Shown here: piece after piece, positions 22,346-34,489 of the stretch | Numbering within the stretch: the stretch's first letter is position 1 | Layout: every line of letters starts with the position of its first letter | NCBI GenBank assembly: GCA_018806985.1 | Contig: JADANN010000251.1 | Coordinates: 1,511,501-1,575,500 of the forward strand | Length of the DNA: 64,000 nt | Reading direction: 5' to 3' | Origin: Angiostrongylus vasorum | Taxonomy: Eukaryota; Nematoda; Chromadorea; Rhabditida; Metastrongylidae | Translations under genes and position numbers: made by a program | Notes under the pieces: model-generated | Told to the model about the DNA's origin: nothing | The model's database searches: none | The model's input: only the letters and a program-made list of their open reading frames with translations

Positions 22346-23329
22346 ACAATGTAATAAGCCGCCAAAATATAAATGTATCATTATAATGAGCAGATACATC
22401 AAATAACACCTCTATTGTTGTGAAAGAGAGCGATAAACAAACGTACGATTTCCATGTCATATTTCCTAACAACTACATATCTACGTACTAACGCACCATT
22501 GTGTACAAGTTAGCGAAAGGGCTTTGTGTACACTTTCTCTTTGGGTGTACTGTGAAGAACTGCAAGGAAATCCCAACATAGTTTTGTTCTTTGGAGAACA
22601 GAATCTTCTTATTGCACGTCATGGATATTTTTTTCTCTACTATCTGTTTTACGCATAAAAGTCACACCTGTTTAAACAAATACAGATAAGTGCATTCTCA
22701 CTGCAGTAGAAAATCCAAAGCAAATCCATGCAGTAGTAGACGACCAGATTCGCAAGAAATAACGGTTGCACAAATCGCCATAGAATAAAAGCTATAGAAG
22801 CTAACACACAGTAGACGAACACCTTGAATTTAGAGAAAATTGATAAAAATTAATTGGGTTCAAATGAGCTGAGGGCAGCACGTAAAATGAAGCGCAGAAA
22901 AGAAAACGAAGGAGGGATATCACCAACATTGACGGTGACGACATGCTCCATCTTTTTCGTAGTGCCCTGAAAGAATTTACATTAGAAAGAGAGATTTCCA
23001 GCAAAAAATGAACAGTAACGAATTGTAGCATCTGCATAAAATCGTTCCAAAAAACTCTAGAAGGCGGAAGTTTTATTAAGTTCATTTAATTTTCATTTTT
23101 ATTTGACCCGCCTTCACGTCTGTTATGGGGATCCTATCACTTCTCACAGTCAATTCGTTTCCTCGCATCCATTGTCCGCGAAGATCTCCTAACTTTTACG
23201 TGTGGCTTCGGTTGCTGCTTGGGGGCTTTTCATTTCATCGTGAATTTCGTAAAACGCTGGTCGAGCAATTCTCCCTAGAGTCCTGGGATAGCCGTGCTGC
23301 GTTCTTAATTGGATTGCTTACAGTGGTTT

Positions 23330-23470
23330 TTTTCCAGACAAGCCCAGTGCCAATTTCCTCACCCCGGAGGGGTGAGGGGCTTGGTTGGGCTGGAGCGGAA
23401 TCGAACTAGCACCGTGCTCGTGATAACGGGCGTCGCTACTACTGTGCCTTCCGCCCCCAGTTTTGTTGAT
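23330..23470 (-). mobile_element. SINE-1 fragment in receptor B intron 5
   Basis: Same insertion as 515-660, with a B-box-like TAGTTCGATTCCG on the minus strand. It lies between the TM5 exon and the loop-3 exon. Confidence 0.6.
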
Positions 23471-25117
23471 GCTCCAGGAAACTAGGACGGAGTTTGGAAG
23501 GATTCTCTTTTTCATACCTTGGTTTTCAAAGTGTAGAATATCATCGAGTAACACAGAAAGGAGCATAGAATGAACGGAAGCATTACGTAGTCATCTAAAA
23601 TTTTCCATTATTCCTGGACTTCAGGAAATGAATTAGTAATGAAAACAAATCTTGTCGAAAGTTCAATGCAGAGCAAAAATCTGCTAGAAGTGAGTTTGGA
23701 TTCTGTCGTCTGACAATTAGCGTACACACTTAATGTCTCATTTGGTTGCTCTTTTTTAATAGACTTTTTGCGTTGCAGAGGCTTTTATAAAGAAACATAA
23801 TTATTTTCATACCAATGAAATTCACAAGTTCGCTCAATGCCAAGGATTTGTCATAACTCCACGTAATCCTTCCTCGATAAAAATTTGTATTGACACCAAC
23901 TGGTCCATTTCAATGTGATGACGAATGGAATCATGAAGTGAACAAAACCAAAAATGATCTGAAAATATTTGCAGTGGGTGAAAAAGAAACTCAGGAGATG
24001 TTCGAATTTTTGGAAACTTGTGACTAAAATTCTCTGAACTTCTCAATTTAAACGAAAAACAAAAATTTAGTGACCCACCGCTTTGTTTCTTCCTGTAAAG
24101 TACTTCACTTCACAAGCGGGAAACACTACACTGAACAGACGATGTAATGCAAGCAATATACCGTAGAAACTTGACATAAACCACCCACAACTCATCACAG
24201 AGCCAAGAAACTGAAATGGCACAGATGTAAGGCGTTTAGCATATGCTTTTTATAAAGTTTGCTAGGAATTTTTCTAGGAAGGGATTTCGAGATGGTTACG
24301 GTCGCAAAGCGAAGATTGACGAATAAGAACAACATAGACACTGAGCACCTAGAATAATCAGTGCTTCACGGAATGGCATCGTCTTTATTGTTGTTTAAAA
24401 AACTCAGTTGGAAGAAGGTATGCAGAAAAAACTGCCGAGATTTGAAGCAAACAAAATCACAAAGTCGCGAACTCCCTGTAATCAACAGGAACGACATTGA
24501 CCGGTCGATTTTCTGTGCTCCTGAGTTCGAAAAAAGCCTCTTTTGAGGAATTTGAAAACTTTTGCTCTAACATCTGAGACCCGGTAATGTGGGAATTTTG
24601 TTCACCTCTCACGGTTTATGAACTGTTACAAAACCACTTGTCGCGTCGATGAGCTTTCGCAAAATCGTTACAAAAATGTTGCCGGATTTTCCCTCATATA
24701 AAGGATAAGCGCTCACCATCGACTGGCTCAGAAAACTATTCTGCTTACAAGATTAAGAGTAAAGATTATTCCGTTACTATAAAACCAAGAACCAGTAAAC
24801 ATTCCAGCACTGCATTGAGTTGATTTCTACGAAAAACTGCCGTTCTTTAGCTATAATTGTTCACAGCACAGTTGATCAGCTGCGTTCGCATTGTTTGTTA
24901 GCGGGAAAGTTGTGGTTTACTCACGATATTCAATATGTTGGGCATTTCCCAATCCAACATCAGCGAAACACCACCAAGTAGGTGTCCTGTGAGCTGCGCG
25001 ATATCGCAGACTGAGATGAAGAAAATAATTTGGTACGACGTCCACTTTGAGAATTTCTCGTGGATTCCGATTGCCTTAAACGGCTAACTACAATGCATCA
25101 TAAAAGATGAAAGGAGA

Positions 25118-25395
25118 AAGCTCTCGGCGTTGATCAATCCTAGAGGGATGTGCCACGCATCTGACTTCAACAAGTCTAGTCTCGTTAGAGGTGATGGCAT
25201 ACATGGCTGGCCCATACAATGACTTGCGGTGCCTTAGCGATGTGCCAAGTCATTGCTGCATTCTTCTCAAACAACAATGGTAGCAGTTCTCACACCTCGA
25301 AAGGATGGCAGACTTGGTGTGCTCGGGAGAATTCCAACCAACGACGACGTGTGCGTTGCAGCGTACCTCTAATCACAGCGCCGTACGTTTCCTTT
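25118..25395 (-). mobile_element. SINE-1 in receptor B intron 1
   Basis: Full-length but diverged: the family 3' end (GCTCTCGGCGTTGATCAATC in inverse), then the inverse of the ATTGGTACC core, then a decayed tRNA-like head near 25,370-25,395. It enlarges intron 1 from ~69 bp (receptor C) to ~390 bp. Confidence 0.55.
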
Positions 25396-26116
25396 TAGCT
25401 GTACGGGCCCTTCACGGTGCTTGTATATATAGGTAATATAAAAAAGAATGAGTAAAGCTTACAACGGTAACAACCAGGTTTGCTGTCAAGAAAGATGCGG
25501 CGAGTACAGTGTTCGTAAATCCGTACCAGAATTGTGAAGAGTAAGTATAGTCAACTTCGTCGCCGAATTGCTCACCTTTCATCTGTAATTTTTTTTAAAA
25601 GTCGTTGAAATCGTTTGTTACCAGATTTGAAGCAAAGCTGATTTCTTGACAACGGACGATAATTTCTCTATTGGTGAAAGAGTTGAGCCTACGAAAGAGG
25701 CAAAAATCCCCCGAACTTTTCTCGTTCTCTTAAAACGCCTTTTAAACTCGGTCAGAATTAAAAATTTTCAAGAAAAAAAAGCTGAAAAAAGGGATCTTAA
25801 TTTTTCAGATTTCCAACAGACACATGAATGTTTCACAGATCTACGATACACTGCGGCCCACCATGTCTCCGATTTCTACCAAATCGCGCATGCTCAGTCG
25901 CCTCGGTAATAGAAGCATGAGCATCGAGAAAAAAAGAACAGAAAAATGCGTTACATTTTTTTGCAAAAAAAATAGAAAAAAATTTCTCGTTAAGATAGAA
26001 GAACTTCTCGTAATAATTCCCACGATCGACTTTCTATTAACCTCGGCATTGATCAAATAGTTCTTCATATTCTTGTTGAGCAAAGGCGTGATGTTATTTT
26101 ATTCTTTATTTACGCA

Positions 26117-26157
26117 CAAGCTGACGTTTCGGCGGATTTCGCCTTCCTCAGAGCTTG
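26117..26157 (-). ncRNA. Hammerhead-ribozyme-like motif at PLE end
   Basis: Minus strand order: CAAGCU (helix I), CUGAGGA (catalytic box), A, GGCG-AAAUC-CGCC (helix II hairpin), GAAA, C-G closing a minimal helix III, UC (cleavage site GUC), AGCUUG (helix I'). CAAGCU and AGCUUG pair perfectly over 6 bp. The extra A between CUGANGA and helix II departs from the standard core. Hammerheads are known in Penelope-like elements; activity here is untested. Confidence 0.5.
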
Positions 26158-26457
26158 GAAGAGTCATGTTGGCAGCAATCTACCCGGGCAAATACCTCCA
26201 TAACCAAACAGAGGAAACGCTATACGAATATTTCAACCACATTGAACACATCATGGCTTCATTGCATACTCACCACTTTCTACGAGTCTTCCACTGAATA
26301 TGCCACGTGGAGACCTACCGCACAGAGTTTACATGGAAGCGTAATGTGCCTCTCACATCAAAACAACAGTCTTAAATACTGCTCGATATCACGCGTGATA
26401 ATGAGGTATTCCTCTCTGCGGTTCATTTTCGGGTCCTTGGAATTAATCCAGAATGCC

Positions 26458-27268
26458 TCAAGAATTTTCCACGCTTGTGTTTTCGACTCCCTGTGCGAGG
26501 ATCCTCACTTCTACTTCAAAGTCTTCTCCGTTATGTCTCTGTGTCCTATGCGTGCCTAGTGAGGTACTTGGTCTAACTTTAAGCTTACCGACTAGGTGTT
26601 CTTTTATACGGACGCAGAATGGTCTACCCGTTTTGCCAATGTATTCGTCTCCGCGCGTTTCACAAGAGATCAGATAAACTGTACTCGAACTCATGCAATC
26701 ACCGTCTCTACCGTTGGGAAAATACAATTTTGCGTTGCACTCAGACGGTCATCCAGACGGCTGCCAACTGGTCTGGTTTTTAGAATGCTAGGTGGTATTT
26801 CGATTATTTTAACCGAATTCTCTAGACCTGCCCTTCTTAAGCAGCGTGATATAGCTGCACTTAGTTCGTTTGAGATGAAAGGCAGGATAAACGAGATCTT
26901 ACTGTCGCTAGATTTATCGTTTGGGGCTTGGCCTTTCCTCTACACCTGTCCCGAGGAGCTACAATTCCGTAGCCATTGGAAATGGCTATTTCCCAAGCCA
27001 GGTTCCGGGATTCTTCCTTCCGCCCTCTTCCTGTGCACATGCTGGTGGCTGTTCGAAACATGTTTCTCACAAGCACCCTTTTCGTGTGAGAGTGGTGAGA
27101 GGAGAGGTAATGAACCAAGATGTTTTTACTACTTGGCTTTCGATACCATTTCGTAATGTACCCGTTTTCTAGTAGGTTAATTTGCACGTTCAAAAATGGA
27201 AGCGAGTTTTTCTTTTGGTTCCTCCTGGGTGAATTTACTATACTCTTACTGTTCGTTCAACAACTCGA
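26458..27268 (-). pseudogene. PLE RT thumb and GIY-YIG remnant, inverted half
   Basis: Minus strand. FLNVQINLLENGYITKWYRKPS-type RT end (27,193 downward), LVRNMFRTATSMCTG and LSCLSSQTN to 26,861; then FPNGRDGDCMSSSTVYLISC (26,727 downward) and YIGKTGRPFCVRIKEHLVGK of the GIY-YIG module, followed by the THRTQRHN C-terminal stretch to 26,458. Frameshifts separate the pieces. It lacks the RT palm and cannot act alone. Confidence 0.75.
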
Positions 27269-27269
27269 T

Positions 27270-28990
27270 CGTACGAGAGCTGATAAGGTCGAAAAACATA
27301 AGACTATCGGTAAATGATAAGGGTGGAGAGCTCGCTGTAACTTTTCATCAGTTAGATGTCCAGATAACGGTAAAGCACCTTGAAGATGCTTCCCTTTATC
27401 GTCCGTCGTCTGATAAGGAGTTGAAAAGTTAACGAAAAGTTAAACAACGAATGGGTTCAAATGGCAAGAGCGGTTGGGTTAAAGCCATCAGTTATCGCTC
27501 AACTCAAAGTTGACTTACCAACATGTGTCGTCCTGTACTTACTTGTCAAAACACATAAGTTAGCATCCAGTGACGATTTCATGTCTAGGATCCATCGTTA
27601 TCTAAGGTTAGACCTATCATTAGCTGCGTGGAGAGGCCAACGGATAGAATAACGTGGCTAATAACCCTAATACTTACCCAGTTGTTGAAGTACATTCCAG
27701 CCCATCTTACGAATACCCAGGTGTTCCTGGATCGTCTACGTACCGTGCACTCCAACAGCGCGTGCACGATGGAGTCCTTCGATGTTACCACCCTTGATAC
27801 AAGCTTGTCGAATGACTCCGCAATGCAAGCCATATTCCAACTCCTTATACAACACGGAGGAGAAACAAACATGTATGGCTTCAGGGAGAACAGTTGATGG
27901 CACTCTTAAAAGTATGCCTGAGCTGCTCAGTCTTCAGATAGTGCGGAAAGTGCGTCCAAATAAGAGGGTTGGCAATGTGACAGCGACTGGCACCAAGTCT
28001 TGCCATTGCGTTTATGTCTAAGGTGGAAGCACCAGTGACCGATCTCAGGTCGTTACTCTACTGTAGATATATAGATGACTCTTTTGTCCTTTGCTCAACA
28101 CAAGAGGAAATGGACAAATGTTTCGAGTTGTTGAACGAACAGTCAGAGTATATCAAGTTCACCGAAAGAAACCGAAGGAAAACTAGCTTCCATTCCTGAA
28201 CGTCCAAATTAACCTGACAGAAAACGGCTGCATTACGAAGTGGTACCGAAAGCCAAGTAGTGAAAACATCTTCTTTCATGACCTCTTCTCTCACCCCCTC
28301 TCACACGAAAAAGAGCGCTTGTGAGAAACATGTTTCGAACAGCCACCAGCTTGTGTACAGGAAGAGAGCGGAAGGAAGAATCCCGGAACCTGGCGCGGGA
28401 AATAGCCATTTCCAATGGCTACGAAACTGTAGCTCCTCGGGACAGGTGTAGAGGAAAGGCCAAGCTCCCAAAAGAAAACTCTATCGATATTAAGATCTCG
28501 TTTATCCTGCCTTTCATCTCAAACGAACTAAGTGCAGCTATATCACGCTGCTTAAGAAGGGCCAGTCTAGAGAATTCGGTTAGAATAATCGAAATACCGT
28601 CGAGCACTCTAAAAAGCCGACCAGTTGGCAGCCGTCTGGATGACCGTCTAAGTGCAACGCAAAATTGTATAATTTGCGCCAACGGTAGAGACGGTGATTG
28701 CATGAGTTCGCGTACAGTATATTTGATCTCTTGTAAAAAACAAGTGGAGACGAACGCATTGGCGAAACGGGTGGACCATTCTGCGTCCGTACAAAAGAAC
28801 ACCTAGTCGGTAAGCTTAAAGTTACACCAAGTACCTTACTGGGCACGCATAGGACACAGAGTCATAACGAGGAAGTTTTCGAAGTAGAAGTGAGGATCCT
28901 CGCACAGGAGTCGAAAACACAAGCTAGCAAAATTCTTGAGGCATTCTGGATTAATTCCAAGAATCCAAAAAATGAACCGCAGGGAGGAGT
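27270..28990 (+). pseudogene. PLE reverse transcriptase and GIY-YIG remnant, forward half
   Basis: Plus strand across several frameshifts: ELIRSKNIRLSVNDKGGELAV (27,275-27,335, RT fingers), GLKPSVIAQLKVDLPTC (27,470-27,525), DRITW (~27,640), a palm motif with MESFDVTTLDT (27,770-27,805), the YIDD catalytic box (28,068-28,079, in CRYIDDSFVLCSTQEEMDKC), KWYRKPSSEN (~28,240), NMFRTATSLCTGRERKEES (28,327-28,380), CLRRASLENS (~28,550), CIICANGRDGDCMSS (28,670-28,706) and VYLISCK (28,716-28,737). The YIG strand is shifted into another frame (CGDERIGETG-like). The PLE N-terminus is missing, so the copy was already truncated when joined. Confidence 0.75.
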
Positions 28991-29242
28991 GCCTCATTAT
29001 CACGCGTGATATCGGGCAGTATTTAAGACTGTTGTTTTGATGTGAGAGGCACATTACGCTTCCATGTAAACTCTGTGCGGTTGGTCTCCACGTGGCATAT
29101 TCAGTGGAAGACTCGTAGAAAGCGGTCAGTAGGCGATGAAGCCATTTTGTGTTCAATGCGGTTGAAATCTTGGTTTAGCGTTTTCTCTGTTTGGTTATCG
29201 AAGGTGTTTGGCCGGGTGGATCGCTGTCAGCTTGACCTTTCC

Positions 29243-29282
29243 AGGCTCTGAGGAAGGCGAATGCCGTCGAAACGTCAGCTTC
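29243..29282 (+). ncRNA. Hammerhead-ribozyme-like motif at PLE end
   Basis: Plus strand: AGGCU, CUGAGGA, A, GGCG-AAUGC-CGUC (one G-U pair), GAAA, C-G, UC, AGCUU. AGGCU pairs with AGCUU over 5 bp (one wobble). It is the mirror partner of 26,117-26,157 in the same insertion. Confidence 0.5.
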
Positions 29283-30054
29283 TGCGTAAATAAAGAATAG
29301 AATAACACTTCGCGTTTGCTCAAAAAGAATGTAAAGAAGAACTTCTGTTCCCGACAGAGTTGTGCAAAACCCAATGATTTGTAATCCAATTTGCTAAAAT
29401 TTTATATAATCTGATACGAGCCATGTCATTTTGCAACTCAGTGCGCCTGTTGTTAGGACGTTGTACGCGTTGAAAACAATGCGTACAGTATGGGTCGGAA
29501 ACATTTCGTAATTCTACAACATTCGTTGGCTTTCAGAGATCTCCATCATGAAAGAAAGCAACTGGTGAACGTTTTTCCCGGACAGTGAAACGAAAACAAT
29601 TTTCATCCGAGTACTGCAAAATACCTCCAAGATGCTATAACAAGTAATAAGCTAGGAATTGCGGGAATTCGAGAAGTTACAAGTATTTTTGTGGTGTTTT
29701 AACTTTTATTTGTCTTATTATTTTTTCTTTTCATCACCTGTTCTCTTTTTGACACCTGGGTCCGATGTGAGGTGCAGCAATAGGGATTTTGAGAAATGCG
29801 CAAAATTCGGAACCTTAATTGGTGTTCGAGCTCGCAATAACTCTTGCCGAGAGCCCATATAAAAGTTAGGAAAGTGAAAGTAAAAAAGCTAAAAAAGAGG
29901 AAAAGGCTGAAAAGTGAAGACAAGAAAGAGCGAAAATTATCAGTGAAAACTTAAAAGTTCAAAAGCTAAAAAAGCAAAAGACTCAAGTTAACGAGAGTTA
30001 AAATGTCGAGAATTTGACTCAGCTCGACTGGAATCAATGTCGACTTTGCTCGCC

Positions 30055-30310
30055 AGATCGATCCCGTTAACGGTTAATTGCTGATAGCACCTTCAAGTAA
30101 AGAAAAAAAACTGATTGAGAGAGAGGCAAAGAAGGGGCGTCGGTTGGTTTGGTGGATAATACGTGAGCACTCGGGAAACGTAGTCGCAGGTTCAAAGCGG
30201 AACTAAGGGACCCCCTGCTTGTATGGTACTCAGGCGAATCCGGGAGAAAGACTATTTGTTTCTGCTGTGCCGATTTGGCGCATAATTCTGTATTTATGAG
30301 GACGTTTTTG
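30055..30310 (+). repeat. SINE-2 family sequence (copy B)
   Basis: Counterpart of 3,640-3,900, with TTAACGGTTAATTGCTGATA, then GGTTTGGTGGATAATACGTG and GCAGGTTCAAAGCGG. Confidence 0.5.
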
Positions 30311-30399
30311 TGAATGCGTACGTTGATGTGCTCTCGTTTAGGCGCATTATATTCTACAAGTCAATTCCGCCAAATCCCTGCAATCAGGTAACAGGGGAG

Positions 30400-33300
30400 T
30401 ATATGCGAGTCGATTAGAAACCGCCTTCAACAAATAAGCTCCAAGAATTCTTTGTTAGAGACGGGCAAGCTACCTGTGAGTAAAACCAAGCTCCATGTCG
30501 AGAGCTCAGATGGCGATTAAAGGCAAACACAGTGAAGAGAACGGGCCTCATTCTTCTGACCCCGGAGTCCCCGATACGGCGGCATGGCTAGGGGCGAGCA
30601 CGTAGAGGTTGCTAAAAGCTCCCAGTCATTTAGGATGCTGAAATCGAAAAGGACTAAGGAGCCCATCAAAAGTTGTAATGCACGCACACTTGCACCTGAG
30701 TCCTCCATAGAAGACGTAATCATGCAAGCAAGAGGGAAAAAAAGTACCATTTAATCAGACCGGCTGAGACGAGAACATGCCACCCATTGAACGCCATCTG
30801 TGACGCGTTATGTGTGGACTTGGGGGCAGTTCTACAGGGAAGATGACACATTTTGTAAGGTCATCACCGGAAATTTTTCACGCTAAGACCGTGCCGAGAA
30901 GAATTTCTGAGGAGCGTCACACTGGGACGTACGGATTAAAATGGGACGGAGAGGCGAGCTGCTGCCTGAATTTACCATGACGACCAATACAATTTATGGT
31001 AGCACCTAATTCGAGATACCCCCGCACTCAATGATGGGCATGCGATTCTCCCAGTGGAGAGCGCCATAAAGAATTTCACCACATCAGAGTAAATCGAAGG
31101 TTTTTCCTTCACTGATGCCGCTGTTTTTCCAAAATACTGCACGGAATCAGAGCATCGCCTTCGTCGTGCAAGATTTCCTTTCTCGTGGAAAGGAGACAAA
31201 GCCGCTAATTTCAAAAAAATGTAAGTCTCGAAACCACCATAAACTGGGCTTTGCTCAGGTAATTAGACGCTTGTTGGGAAGATGCCATTCTCAACAGCTA
31301 AAGACAACCGCCAGTTGACGTCTGATGTTGGAAATTAAATAGAGGAGACAAGCGACAAAAGAAGATCTTAAAGAGCAGGGAGGAGCAGTTATGGTGAAAG
31401 ATGCAAAGCCTGGAAAAAAGCATTCACAAAGCCCACCAAAGCTTTGCTGATTACGAAACCAAGATAATTGCACTCCGACACCGAGATGGAGCAGTTACAG
31501 CTTCCAGAAATTCAGTGGGAAAAATAATTCACTACTAGTACTCGAATCTCCTAAGTAACCACGTCCTGCTGTACTCATACGAAATAAAGGAATATGGATA
31601 TGTCGCCCCACCGGTTCCTCCTTCCAAAATCCAACGTGCTATTTGGTCATGGAATAATCCCGCAATACCAGATCCGAACAGGATATGGTCTGAACACCTG
31701 AAGAACCTTCCGCCAGTCTATATATCTACATTGGCTGAATTCCTTAAACGTTATCTGTCAGAATCTGAGATTTATACTCGGTGAAAGGCCATCAAGACGG
31801 TCTTATTGTTCACGAATGGAGACCTCCGCGATTTCGGCAATGTTGCCCAATTTGCTTACTGCCTGTAGACTACATACTTCTCACTCGAGTCGTCCTAAGC
31901 AAGTTCGAGTGAATAATAGACGAAGGACAGCCATGTGAGCAGGCAGGGTTTCGAAAATGCTCTATTACGGTGACCCGCATCCACACGATAACAAGACTCC
32001 CTGCGGTATCACGAGAGGCCCAGAGACCGCTTTTACTCATTACGATCAATTTAAGGAAAGCTTTTAACATAACCACGATGACTCTGAAAGATTTTCAAAA
32101 CTCCGGACCGAAGTAGTCTATGGTGGGGAACGGACACGCTGTAACCCTTTCCAACGGCTAACACGTTCACTGCCACATCCGCAACGATGGAACCGCATGG
32201 TGTGGTGGTGAAAGCCTTAACCCTCAGAAAGGGTAACAGCGTGTTCGATCTCCACTGCAAACAGCTTTTTTTCTTTCAGATGCCTCAACATTACTGTGAT
32301 TGTTTTTCACACTGTACCTTCGCGTGAAAAAATTGTATTACGCTGTAAATAAAAAAGTTAACATTATTTTTAGTATAGTTGAGATAGAATCAGTCATGGA
32401 AACCCTGGAAAGCCAAGCCGTCCATATTCAGTATATAAACTTTTTGAGATCTACACAAAAATTTCACAACCAAAAATATCACCACTGAGCAACGATATTA
32501 ACATCGACGTCAAAAGAGTGGTTAGGCAGGGGCTACACTATATCGGCAAAATTATTTACCGCCACTCACGAGAACGTCATACGACCACTGGAATGGGACA
32601 AAATGGGAGTGAAAATCGATGGTCCGTAAATACAACTTCTTCGCTTTCCTGTGTGCATCGTTCTCTTAACACCAAGCCATTAGACAAACAGAACAAATGC
32701 CTACCGACTCTAGTAACTCCTGTGGAACGATTGCTCTTCGACTAAGTCTCACAAAAAGGATGCTGATGAGGAACGGATTGGCTTCATATGTCCCATTCAC
32801 GCTCGATGGAGCCAGTATCTCCTAATGCTGCAGCACCGTCTATCATGGCCAGAAAATCAACATGATGAAAGGTTTAGCTCCAGAGTTGAGCAGAAGGAAA
32901 CGAGCGGCTTAGAAAAAATTTCATGAACATCGAACATGTATTGAAGAGAACACGATCCCGTGCCTACCTTTTCTGCTCAACGGTACTTTCTGCCTTTATG
33001 TGTATGTCAAAAAACTGGTTGCTGTATAACCTGGATGAAAAAATCATTCGGCTGTTGAACACGCAGTCAGAAAGGACCGTGCTAGGAGTATCCCGTATAA
33101 CGGAAGTGGGAAAAAGGGATCCAAAGTTCCGACCTACGTCAACGATCAAGAATTAAAGATGCCGTTCTGTACGCCAAACAGTAGAAGATAAGGTGGGCCG
33201 GACACGTAATGCGTATGAATGACAGCAGATGGACAACAGCCGTTAGTGAATGGATTCCTCGGGATGTTAAACGCACTGCAGGAAGACCACCGACTCGATA

Positions 33301-33470
33301 GTAAAAGTTCCCGAAAAGCCTGTGTAAGTTATGGTGCTGAACGTGGCTCTAGAGCGAGTAAAACAACCCACAGGGCTACTCTTGCACACAACAAAGAAAA
33401 ATGGAAGATTTACTGGCACCCGTTCGACTCACTAAACCAACAACGTGACCACAAGTGATACAGGTGATGT
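30400..33470 (+). mobile_element. Decayed RTE-type LINE (copy B)
   Basis: Same relic as 3,960-7,440: KSKRTKEPIK (~30,640), CNARTLAPESSIEDV (~30,675), RQGLHYIGKIIYRHSRER replacing the RQGDTISPKLFTATLEN block (~32,525), MRNGLASYVPFTLDG (~32,765), ERTVLGVSRITEVGKRDPK (33,070-33,125) and WAGHVMRMNDSRWT (33,190-33,235, shifted frame). It shares the internal SINE-2 (32,085-32,300) but lacks the element X found in copy A. Confidence 0.7.
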
Positions 33471-33489
33471 GTACTAACCTCTTAAAATT

Positions 33490-34090
33490 TCTCTAATTGT
33501 TCAATTTCTTCATTTACTTTGTGCTCATGGTCTGAAAAAGAGCTGTGGTAGAAAGTCTGACGCCTACCGAAAGGCAAATATTGCTAATAAAACGAATAAA
33601 AAAACAAGGTGAAAATGGAAAGTTTTTCTATGAAAGCTGTGTTTATGAAAACATCAATGATGATGATGATTTCCACATGTAGACACAATTTTTGCATCAT
33701 TAAGGATAAACACGTAGAGAAACGTGTATGAAGACCAACGACTTGCAGGTTCGTTTTTAAGTTTGTCAATCCATCCGGCTGGTTCATAACGAAAGTTTTG
33801 TTTTCCAAACGTAAGTGGCTAGGTATTTGTGAATGGTTTGAATGAAATGTGCGTTCATAATTATCTCAAAGTTTTCGTCATCACTAAAACTTTATTCTAC
33901 GGGATTAATCGACGCAACATTGTAGTGTTGTTGCGACTACGAAAGGTCTGGCTTTATGAACTTTGCACTGAGGGATCACTCTCATTGAAACAAATCTCAA
34001 GTAAACGACGACTACTTGACAAAGTACCTACAATGAGGTCGTTGTCGTTGACTGGGCGAACCCATTAAGCGAAGAAAAAAAAGTGTACAA
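33490..34090. other. Intergenic, no gene seen
   Basis: Counterpart of 7,440-7,980, with no supported exon. Confidence 0.45.
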
Positions 34091-34489
34091 AATTCACTGT
34101 ATTTTTTAATGAGCAGATACGAGGATGTTACACTGGTATTTATTGGTATTTATTAATACACAACAGCTGACGTCCTTCAGGGCCGTTTTGTTGTTCTTGA
34201 GTTCTCTTGTTATTGTTGGAGAGCAGCCACACGAAGTCTTAAATGGGTGGGAGACATGGGAAGCATTTGTTCTTTAAAAAACAGTGAAATATTGATCAAT
34301 GCCGAGGTTAAGAGAAAGTCCGTCTTGCGGTTTGCTACACGAAATATGAAGAATCTTCATTGACATACACTAGCAGTAATGGTGCAGACAAGTTTTGCAG
34401 TTGACGACAACATCACCACCAAAACCTTTTGGGGTATGTCACAATCCTCCAGTGAAAGGCTAATCGGTGATCTTAAATAGTTTAAGTGC

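Larger units (their letters stand above)
22609..25582 (-). pseudogene. Receptor B: Srt-like 7TM chemoreceptor with one frameshift
   Basis: Eight exons assemble on the minus strand with phase-consistent junctions: 25463-25582, 24925-25074, 24079-24210, 23813-24033, 23518-23594, 22928-22966, 22668-22822 and 22609-22636. Features in order: N-terminus and TM1 (FWYGFTNTVLAASFLTANLV); TM2 SYQIIFFISVCDIAQL; TM3 FYGILLALHRLFSVVFP; TM4 QIIFGFVHFMIPFVI; loop with CQYKF; TM5 MLPFILCSFLCYSMIFYT; TM6 VFVYCVLASIAFILW; TM7 LLWIFYCSENALICICLN. The expected product is ~306 residues, normal for nematode chemoreceptors, which sit in chemosensory cilia and couple to G proteins. Exon 4 is 221 nt instead of 220 (an extra T in the ATTTTTATCG run), which shifts frame before TM5. 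This could be a real lesion or a homopolymer error. Exon 8 placement is the least certain. SINE-1 copies lie in introns 1 and 5. Confidence 0.7.
26009..29334. mobile_element. Head-to-head Penelope-like element, copy B only
   Basis: A 3,326-bp insertion flanked by the 12-nt direct repeat AGAAGAACTTCT (25,997-26,008 and 29,335-29,346). The empty site AGAAGAACTTGC is at 2,939-2,950. The left part (26,009-~27,268) is a minus-strand copy of the 3' half (RT end, GIY-YIG, 3' UTR). The right part (~27,270-29,334) is a longer plus-strand copy starting in the RT N-terminal region. Both 3' ends carry a hammerhead-like motif (26,117-26,157 minus, 29,243-29,282 plus), so the insertion ends in inverted repeats. 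Partial inverted duplication is a known habit of Penelope insertions. Confidence 0.85.

Noticed and set aside
26596..27156. 186-codon plus-strand frame
   Set aside because: It is the antisense shadow of the inverted PLE RT/GIY-YIG half.
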